DNA of 19,161 bases, taken from contig LT649588.1 of the NCBI GenBank assembly GCA_900128395.1, positions 1-19,161 of the forward strand, given 5' to 3'. Shown here piece after piece: positions 1-8,190 of this stretch (within the stretch, counting starts at the first letter, position 1; every line of letters starts with the position of its first letter). A model generated the notes under the pieces. That model saw only the letters and a list, made by a program, of their open reading frames with translations, was not told where the DNA came from and did not search any database. The position numbers were made by a program, and so were the translations under genes. The DNA comes from Stramenopiles sp. TOSAG23-2 (Eukaryota; Sar).

Positions 1-704
1 AAAAGCTGAGAAAGAGCTATTAGAAGATAACACAAATAAACTTATAGAAGTTGTACGTAATGAACGATTCTATACAAAACAAAAAACTTAGTTGTCTTTA
101 CCGTCCACTTTAAATCGATCAACATTTTTGAGGTTCCATTAAATGAAGGTTGGTCACAGCATGATACAAAATATTTAACTCATTTAGTAAAACACTTAGA
201 TAGTAATGAACGCATTATAAATTCAGCAAGTGGAGGAAATGATTTTTATTATACTGGTGACTTTGTTGACACTCATACATATCCAGAACCACCACAAAAT
301 GCATTAACAACACAACCATTAGTAAATGCAAAGTTTAGTTTGGTAATCGAGCTAAATTTATTGGCGAATGGGGTGGGTTTCAAATTCCTAATGTAGTAGA
401 ACATTCATGGGATAAATTAGCATCTGAACAAGGATGGGGATATGCAAAGTTGAAATCAAAAGAAGAATTAACGAAAAAATATGTCACAGCAATCAATGGT
501 ATGATGTCAGAGTTAGCAAAAGGTGGTTTATGTGGATGTATTTATACACAAACTACAGATGTTGAGGAAGAAATAAATGGATTGATGACATATGATCGAA
601 TATTAAAAGTGGATTTTAAAGAAGTTTTTGATGCAAATGAAAATATTAATTTAATGGTAGAGAGGTTGGAGGATGATGCAATTAGTACAAGATCTAAAAT
701 GTAA
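1..704 (+). CDS. Glycoside hydrolase family 2 C-terminal catalytic part, left-truncated, frame broken twice
   Basis: The translated pieces match the C-terminal TIM-barrel region of GH2 enzymes (beta-galactosidase/beta-glucuronidase-like), which hydrolyse terminal beta-glycosides. Seen in sequence: VPLNEGW with the presumed acid/base Glu at codon 145-147, SASGGND, a DTHTYP motif, FIGEWGG with the presumed nucleophile Glu at 366-368, and the GH2 hallmark IYTQTTDVEEEINGLMTYD before the TAA stop at 702-704. The two catalytic Glu lie in different frames. Frame 2 is open from the left edge to about 90, frame 1 from 64 to the stop at 394, and frame 3 from 339 to 704. The breaks fall between about 50 and 91 and between about 320 and 345. 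Either break could be an indel (pseudogene or sequencing error), or removal of a GT...AG segment (57-91, 35 nt; 322-338, 17 nt) that restores the frame. The family call is firm. Whether the gene is functional is open. Confidence 0.75.
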
Positions 705-850
705 AAGTTCGTTTTTTGTTATGCACCTCTCAACACGCTTTCTCTTCCCATAATTCTTCCATCTTAATACACACACACACAAATGCACCATGATATGAAA
801 AAAATATACGTACGAAGTATATATTTAATATTTATAAGAGATCTGGTGTT

Positions 851-3800
851 TTAATTCAAAGCAGCATCTGTATTTTGAGCATCTTGTAATTTCTTCTTTG
901 GTATTGAAGGCCCAATCAAAGCCTCTAATTGATTCCTCAGTTCAGCTGCTTCATTTGTTGCAGCTTCTTCTGCTTCATCATCATCATCATCAAATGCTTG
1001 TATTGCCCTTTCATTAGCTTCAGCAATTTTTGCACGCAACTCATCAATGACCGCTTGATCAACTTTACCTGCTTCACTTTCCTTTTTCTTTTCTTCTATG
1101 GTTTTGATCAATGCTTTCTTTTGTTTTTTCAATGCTTTTGCTTGTGTACGTGCTGCCATCACTCCAGCATTATCGTTATTTGAAGATGCGACTCTCATTA
1201 CATTTTTGATATCCATAATTGCTTTTTCAATCTCAGCTAATTTATCCTCATCACTTAACTCCTCTTCTTCCGGTTTAGCAGGCTCAAAGCTCAAATCAAC
1301 TGTTTTATATTCACCACTTCTTAACTTTTCTAAAATAATATTTTGTTCTCGTACTTGATATTGATAACCTAATTTTTCAAATTCCGAAATAACATTGACA
1401 ATTGTCTCGATATCACCTTTCCATCTAGCAATTTCACATTTAAGAATTAAAACATCCATAGGTAAACATTCTAATTCTGTAGCATATTGAAGTGATTCTT
1501 CTAATTTTTTAAATGTTGCTGCAAATGAACGATCAGCTAAGTGAAGTGTAATTCTTGCAACATATGCTTGCATTGAACATCGATACACCCCTGGATTCAT
1601 ACTTGCAAATGAATTAATATTTGCACGGATTGTAATTAGCAACTTCTTCGTCGCTTCACTCGGTTCATGTACATCAAGACCCAAAAGTGCAATTATAACT
1701 GGAGAATGATATATCTCTATATGTGTCATAAATGGCATCATAATTGGATAACCTTTTGGCATTGCCATGAGCGTTTCCATATATGTCTTTACTTTGTTCC
1801 AATCACTTTCAACATATGCCGAATACATTGCGCCTCTAGTTAGGCCTATATACCCCATTTGATTTGTTGGAAATTTTTGTTGCGTATTAGGAAACAACTC
1901 GCCCATATTTTGCAAATCTTCATATGATTTCCGCATCAGCTCCACATCTGCACGGACAACACCTGAAAAAAGCCGTGCAACCGTTTGAATTTCAAATGCA
2001 GTAGCTTTTTGATCAATGAGAGCTTCACTGTCAAAACGTACTTTACTGACACGATCTACAAAAAACAAATAACTTTTTACATCCGCTAATGAAAGCATTT
2101 GTAAAGATAAGTGATTGATATGATGTGTTATATCAAATGCAAATTTTAAGTTACCATCAATCATTGGCAAGATGTCTTTAAATCTTTGTAAAGAAGTTTG
2201 CACTGCTTCTGGGGCTAATGTTAAATAAGATGTAAATGCATTTCTTAATGACGTGGAGCGATATTGAGGCCTTAGTCTTGTAGATTCACTTAAAAGAGTG
2301 CAACGACGAAATGTTCGTTGTACTTGCTCTGGGTGATTAAACAGCATCTTCATGTTATTCGCCATGGGCCAGAAGATATGGAGCAATGTCCAGCTGTCAA
2401 TATCATTTTGCTTATATGCATTTAGTAGTCCATAGTAACGATACCATTCTGATATATGTGCTAGATCTTCGGATGTTTCAATTCCATATTTGTCTTTCAA
2501 TCCAGATCTAATTTCTGGAATCCACTCCATTTGATCAATAAGACAAACCGTGATTAATACTTTTGTTTTATCTATCTCAGAAAATGCCCCATCAACTTTT
2601 GTTGGAATATCACCAAGCTCTCCATATTCCCGCATCATTTTATCTAACGATATTTGCGATTTTTTTGTAGGAAGGAATTCTGGATCATTCAATTGATGCA
2701 ATGCTTCCCACATTGTACGAGCAGCAACCATTCTATCACCGTATGAATACCTGGCATACCCTAACAATGCCGTCCAATATGGAGTGCGCTTAGAACCTTT
2801 TTCCTTACTATAAGCTATTGCTTGACTTAATGAGTTTACACATTCCTTAAATGCCCCAATATCCCTGTATTATGATGAGGTATGGCATAAATTTGTAAGA
2901 GGGAATGTGTTAGAAAATATATCTACTATAGGTGTGTAAGGAAATAGAATTTTACTTACAGAGCTTTAATTGCCGCATTGGTCAACATATCACATCCACG
3001 TTCAACATCACCACTACGTAACCAATGAAAAGCTAGTACATCCATTTCATATTTAACTGATGAATTTTCATATTCCTCAACAATTGCTCGATGTACCTGT
3101 TGTCTTTGGGATTCCAACATTAAATTATGTGCACATTCTGTGATAATTTGATGTGTAAATTTCATCATTTTGCTAACAGATTCACCAGTCACAGCAACAA
3201 CTAAACCACGTGCTGCTAATGTTTCCAATGTACTATGTAAATGTGTTAAATCTTGGGATGATAGAAATTGCGGTGCAACATTTACCAAATGGGCTTGGCG
3301 AAATTCAAAGCCAAAACATGCACATACTTTTATTAATACTTTTGCTTCTTCATCTAAGCTATCAATTCGTTCATGTACTGTATCCATAATTGAACTTGGA
3401 AATTTAATTTGCTTAATATCACCAGTAAATAATATGTTTCCATTTTCATCTCTATTTACCAAATCACGTTCTTTTAACCAATTAGTCATGGAGGATAAAT
3501 ACATAGGAATACCTCCAGCTTTTTGATCCATTAATTTGACAAAATCATCACTAACTTTATCAACATCAACATCTAATGTTTTACCAATCAATGTCTTCAT
3601 TGTCTCGTGATCCATTGTTCCTAATTCCATTAAAGTGATATTACTATTTTCCTTCAACGCTGCAAGAATTCTGGAAAATTTGATTCGATCATCATCTTCT
3701 AACCATTCTTCTTCAATTTTTTCCTCCTTTGATTTCAGTGCTGCATCTGCACCTCCAGCTTTTTGTTGAGAAATCATATTTGGTGGACGCGTTACAATCA

Positions 3801-5859
3801 TAACAATGCTGTTGATACTCAATTGGGGCAAAACCATTTGCAGCATAAGCCACGATTGTGAATCAATCCAATGTGCATCTTCAAATACAAATATTGTATT
3901 TTCCAAAGATTGAAAAATCTTCAAACAAACTTGTGCAGCGCGTGCTTCGAGGCGCCCATGGTCAATTTGTTTTCCAGTAGCATCAAGCTTGGCTAATTGT
4001 GGTAAAATGATACCAAGTGCATTTAAATCTTCCTCTTCCAATCCATGATTAAATTTCAGGGCAAGAACTTCACCATACGATGGGGACGTGGATAAATTTG
4101 CTGCAGCTGTTAAAATTTGACTAAATGCAAAATATGGAGTTTGTTTTTCAATTGCAGATCCGGTTCCCATTAAAAAACGAACATTGTCATCAATCGCCTC
4201 TCGTTGCAATTGCCATACAATGGCACTTTTACCCATACCAGCTAAACCTTCTAAAATATAAGCACTGCCTTTTTTTTCCTCTAACATTGCTTTTAAACCA
4301 GCACGAAGTTTTGTCATCTCCGTTTCCCGACCGACAAATACACCTTTATCTAATTCATCTTGATTTTTATGACGCACCGCACCAGCTCTTCTTCCATATG
4401 GACATAGCGCGCGAAATACGCCATCTTTTCCTTTCACTTCAATCGGATTCGACATATCATAACCTATATAATTCTGCGTAGCATTGTATACACGTTCACT
4501 GACTAATATTTTACCAAGTGCAGCTTTTCCCATCAATCGAGCTGCCATATTTGTCTCAGCACCCATCACCACAAAATCACAACGTGATGGATGACCACAT
4601 ATGCCAGTAAAACATTGTCCCATTGAAATACCAATTTTACAAGGGGTACTAAGAGAGGAACATGCAGAGGAGGCTTCTAATGCAAATAGCACCGCTCTTA
4701 AAGCATCTACTTCAGTGATACGTGTTATACCAAAGCATGCTATTAATGTACATCCTTTATCTTCAAATAAAAAATCACGCATTTGGCCTTCAAATTTAGC
4801 AAGGACAGAACGTAATGCAGAATATACATCGTTTAAGTTGGATTCATTTACACCTTGTGATGTTGTCGATTCTTTGGCAAGGTTCGGCAATGATAGAAAG
4901 ACTATTACTACTCGTCTCCGCTCGTTTTCAAATCTTGCATTACCGCCTTTAGCACGCACAATTGGTGGCAGATATGCGGATGCTATTTCAGGACATTGCG
5001 CAAGTTCTGATGTATATGTATCAATCATAGTTCCACGCTTTGATACGCGTTTTTGCATTTGCTCTTCATTCTCTTCCTCATCATTAATATCTTCGTAATT
5101 TGTTTCTCGAGTTAATGTAAGTCCCCCATAAACTTTAATAGTTCCAGCTTTTGCTCTATCAAGTAGCCCAGCAGCGATTTTCAATGGTCTTCCAGCAATT
5201 AAAAACCACCGTTGTTTACGTCTTTCAAATTCAGCTCTTGACATGGTTGTTTCATCATGTTTCTTCATGCGTTGCCTGGCTGTATTTGATCTGGGAGATG
5301 ACCCACGCAATTCTTTTAAATGCAACCGTTGCAAAGTTCCAGAGCCAGCTAATCCACCGTGGAGATCAAGGTCTTCATTACAAGTCTTAATAATTTTTAA
5401 CATTTCAAGTGAACATTCTTTTGCACGTTCAAATGATTTTTCATCGCCTCGATCTTCTGGATCTGTTGGTATGGCACCAAAAACGCATATTAAGCAATCA
5501 CCAGCTATTTTCACCACTTCACCTTCATAACGGTGTGTAACATTGACTAATGCAGATATTGCAGTTGACATTTGTGCAGCAAATTCTTCTGCACCTTTTG
5601 CATCGCCATACTCCTTTGTAAGCTTTTCCCCTAATGCAGTAAATCCAGAAATGTCAGCGAGTAACAAACATGCTTCCACAAGCTCTTTACTTGGAGCATC
5701 CGGGAGTCTTTTTTTCTTTGTTATTTCCAGTCTAACACTTCTTGGAATAAGCCCCGCATTCTTCATAGACATATATGTTGTAATTGTTTCTGTTGTATTT
5801 ACCACATTTTCACTTCCACCAGGTAAGGATAAGCCAACTTCATATTTTGTATCAGCCAT
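851..5859 (-). CDS. ADCY10-like: Soluble adenylyl cyclase (ADCY10 type), two cyclase domains plus NTPase and helical C-terminus, one intron
   Basis: Predicted to make cAMP from ATP in the cytosol. Exon 1 is 2960-5859 and exon 2 is 851-2864. Spliced length is about 1637 aa, close to mammalian soluble cyclase (about 1610). Cyclase domain 1 (about residues 62-250) has both metal-binding Asp (ADISGFT, D69; AGDCL, D121) and K117, the position of the bicarbonate-site Lys in the human enzyme. Cyclase domain 2 (about 315-490) lacks the first metal Asp (IVFLSLPN) but keeps FEDKGC and the ETNMAARLM motif (N437, R441) that supplies transition-state residues in trans. A P-loop NTPase follows: FVGRE, Walker A GLAGMGKS (538-545), Walker B-like FVFEDAHWID (D661). 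The rest is helical, TPR-like repeat territory, ending in a Lys/Glu-rich coiled coil with a DDDDDEAEEAA acidic run. No membrane segments are visible. Domain 1 has an extra, highly basic loop at about 180-217. The ATG at 5859 precedes a normal N-terminus. Family assignment is strong; bicarbonate sensitivity is inference. Confidence 0.93.
2865..2959 (-). other. Spliceosomal intron (95 nt) in the soluble adenylyl cyclase gene
   Basis: Reading the minus strand, exon 1 ends ...AAAGCTCT, followed by GTAAGT at 2959-2954. Without splicing the frame stops at once (TAA at 2958-2956). The intron is T/A-rich and ends ...ATAATACAG at 2867-2865. Joining CT to the G at 2864 rebuilds a Leu codon and continues in frame through 32 codons (DIGAFKECVNSLSQAIAYSK...) that have no start codon of their own, into the downstream 638-codon frame. 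The result matches the length and architecture of known soluble cyclases. This is the only fully convincing intron in the window and gives a size standard for judging other candidates. Confidence 0.92.
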
Positions 5860-6367
5860 TATTTTTTATTTACGTTTTTTTTTATTTTGATATGTATAAT
5901 ATTTGTATCTTAGAATTTAATTTAACAAAGAAATGCTTTCGTTTCTATTATTTTTCCATTTGCTTTTGTGTGGTATATGAATATATATATATTCAATATT
6001 CATACCACCCACAACAACAGTTTACCTGTGTGACATAGCTCTACATTATTAGCAGGTATTTACAAGGCGACAACATATTGTTTCCAACAGCTATTATAGT
6101 TAGAATAGTAGTATGGCTATATCATAGAATTATTGCTATCACCATAGCATTCTAATAAGCTCTCACACAATCGTCATAAAAGCAGGAATTGACACACCTC
6201 ACATCTCACAAACAAAAACAGGGGGATTATTGTCACATTTATTAAATTAAAAATATGTACAGATTAATCAAATTAATACAAAAGAAGAAATATACAATAC
6301 AATTTAAATGGGTATAACATTTAAAGAGAAAGTACAGATATATATATACATATATATATTAAATAAA
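5860..6367. promoter_or_regulatory. Divergent intergenic region between cyclase and Lys/Ser repeat gene
   Basis: About 0.5 kb of AT-rich sequence between two divergently oriented start codons, so it should hold both promoters. It contains an imperfect inverted repeat at 5972-6006 (GGTATATGAATAT ... ATATTCATACC) with an AT core and T-rich stretches next to the cyclase start. No recognisable RNA gene or coding frame is seen. No defined core promoter motif can be assigned. Confidence 0.5.
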
Positions 6368-8044
6368 ATGAATTTATTATTATTTATTTTATGTATAATT
6401 GTTGTATTTATTACAAATGTGATATTAAGCAATGGAAAAATATTAAATAATAATAATAACAAGAAAAATTATAATCATGTGATAGAATATAATGCAGATG
6501 ATAAGACAAATAGACAACGATATAATAGGAATGACAATAATAGACAGAGATATTCTCGTAAAAAAGGTGAAAAGAACAAGTTTCAATTTGATAACGAGGA
6601 ACGAAGAATGAAGCGAAGCAATTTGTTAAATGCTGCTAATGATAAGGAACTAGAATCATTGCAAGATGTTGCATCGGTTTCCTTTTTACAACGAAAAGAG
6701 CAAATTACACATAGAAAAGGTGGAAAAGGGGGAAGTAGTGGTAGTGCATCTCAAACAACTGCAAGTGCCTCGTCCAGTAAATCTGGTGGTGGTAGTAGTG
6801 GAAGTAAATCTGGTAGTGGTGGAACCTCTAAAAGTGGTAGCAGCGGATCCTCCAAAAGCGGTACCAGTAGTAGTGGTGGATCCTCTAAAAGCGGTGGATC
6901 TTCTAAAGGTGGTAACACCAAAGGAAATAATAAATCAGGTGCATCATCAAAATCTGGATCTAATAAAAAAGCTGCGGCATCAAAAGCAAAAAAAAGTGCA
7001 GCACAATCGAAAAAATCTAGTGATAAAGCAGCTAAGGCAAATAAAAAATCATCAGATGCCAAAGCTAAATCATCAAAAAAGTCTAGTGATAAAGCAGCCA
7101 AAGCTTCAAAAAAATCTAGTGATAAAGCAGCAAAGTCTGCAAAGAAGTCTTCTGATAAAGCAGCAAAGTCTGCAAAGAAGTCGTCCGATAAAGCAAAAAA
7201 AAGTGCAGCACAAGCAAAAAAATCTAGTGATAAAGCAGCTAAGGCAAATAAAAAATCATCAGATGCCAAAGCTAAATCATCAAAAAAGTCTAGTGATAAA
7301 GCAGCCAAAGCTTCAAAAAAATCTAGTGATAAAGCAGCAAAGTCTGCAAAGAAGTCTTCTGATAAAGCAGCAAAGTCTGCAAAGAAGTCGTCCGATAAAG
7401 CAAAAAAAAGTGCAGCACAAGCAAAAAAATCTAGTGATAAAGCAGCTAAGGCAAATAAAAAATCATCAGATGCCAAAGCTAAATCATCAAAAAAGTCTAG
7501 TGATAAAGCAGCCAAAGCATCAAAAAAATCATCCAAGTCATCATCGAAAGGAGGTGGTAGTCTATCTGAAAAAATAAAAAAAGGAGAAGATAAAGCTAAA
7601 TTTACACTTTGGGAAGCGGAAACTGCAGATAAAATAACGCATCAAAATCCTGAAAGCGGTAGTAAAAGTAACAATGGTAATGGCCTAGGAGGAGGCTTTA
7701 AAATTCCACTTGGTAAAGATGTTAAACATGTACGTAATGGGAAACCACATGAAGATCACCTTTGGGGTGGTGTTGAAGTATATAAATATCATAGAAGCGA
7801 TTTAGAGCGCGATTCAGAGTTGTACATACCAGCAAGTGTAAAAGGGATATGGAAACATAATAAACCAAGTTTATATGATGTTGGTGTGCCTATGGCACAA
7901 AAGTCGGGTCCTGAAAATGGTGGGCAACCAGAAGCGGAAGTGAAAAAACAATTAAATGGAATGCCATTAGATGTTGCTCCAGCACCAATAAACCCACCAA
8001 ATTACGAATCTACAGCTGTAGGAGACGGGGAGATGGAATCGTAG
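6368..8044 (+). CDS. Secreted Ser/Gly- and Lys/Ser-rich repeat protein, silaffin-like in composition, function unknown
   Basis: The frame opens at 6308, but the second ATG at 6368 is preferred: it gives a typical signal peptide (MNLLLFILCIIVVFITNVIL) and a 558-aa product. Order, numbered from that ATG: signal peptide; an Asn/Arg/Lys-rich basic stretch to about residue 85; a helical stretch containing ESLQDVASVSFLQ; a Ser/Gly/Lys-rich region (about 115-205); a Lys/Ser/Ala repeat region (about 207-388) built of KKSSDKAAK units in a 69-residue super-repeat; then a less biased C-terminus (about 395-558) with LWGGVEVYKYHRSDLERD and a Pro-rich tail. Lys occurs as KxxK and KxxKxxK, with many Ser beside it. 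Diatom silaffins share a signal peptide plus Lys/Ser repeats, but no homology is claimed. Alternatives are an extracellular matrix or adhesive polycation, or, less likely given the signal peptide, a histone H1-like tail protein. No cysteine-rich or enzymatic motif is visible. Confidence 0.8.
   Translation: MNLLLFILCIIVVFITNVILSNGKILNNNNNKKNYNHVIEYNADDKTNRQRYNRNDNNRQRYSRKKGEKNKFQFDNEERRMKRSNLLNAANDKELESLQDVASVSFLQRKEQITHRKGGKGGSSGSASQTTASASSSKSGGGSSGSKSGSGGTSKSGSSGSSKSGTSSSGGSSKSGGSSKGGNTKGNNKSGASSKSGSNKKAAASKAKKSAAQSKKSSDKAAKANKKSSDAKAKSSKKSSDKAAKASKKSSDKAAKSAKKSSDKAAKSAKKSSDKAKKSAAQAKKSSDKAAKANKKSSDAKAKSSKKSSDKAAKASKKSSDKAAKSAKKSSDKAAKSAKKSSDKAKKSAAQAKKSSDKAAKANKKSSDAKAKSSKKSSDKAAKASKKSSKSSSKGGGSLSEKIKKGEDKAKFTLWEAETADKITHQNPESGSKSNNGNGLGGGFKIPLGKDVKHVRNGKPHEDHLWGGVEVYKYHRSDLERDSELYIPASVKGIWKHNKPSLYDVGVPMAQKSGPENGGQPEAEVKKQLNGMPLDVAPAPINPPNYESTAVGDGEMES
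6986..7530 (+). repeat. 207-bp coding tandem repeat, about 2.6 copies
   Basis: The same sequence recurs at a 207-bp spacing: for example TGATAAAGCAGCTAAGGCAA begins at 7021, 7228 and 7435. Copies are nearly identical at the nucleotide level, including third positions, and the 207-bp period (69 codons) keeps the frame. Within each unit a shorter KKSSDKAAK-type motif is itself repeated. The near-identity suggests recent expansion or gene conversion. Copy number is likely polymorphic and vulnerable to assembly collapse. Confidence 0.93.
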
Positions 8045-8190
8045 AAGAAAAAAGTGTGTGATGTGTATGATATGATAATATAATTATATTTAAAAAAAAG
8101 AAAAACATGCATATATATATATATTCTACGAATGTTTTTAGAAAATATTACACAAATTACAAATTCGAATCAATAATCATTAAATCCTCT

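Noticed and set aside
705-850. Identical 146-bp gaps between convergent stop codons (705-850 and 8045-8190)
   Set aside because: The two gaps share no sequence similarity by eye; the equal length is coincidence.
851-2767. A separate TPR-like gene downstream of the cyclase
   Set aside because: Its apparent start is a TTG, the frame is open upstream to a CAG acceptor, and the intron joins it in frame to the cyclase; combined length fits ADCY10.
7000-7540. CRISPR-like array
   Set aside because: The repeats are contiguous, coding and in frame, with no unique spacers; the genome is eukaryotic.
6666-7577. Long open frames on the second plus frame and on the minus strand across the Lys/Ser repeat
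   Set aside because: They exist because a stop-free 207-bp repeat is multiplied; the proteins are monotonous (LVIKQ.. or DDFFADFAAL..), have no signal peptide or domain, and the main frame explains the DNA.
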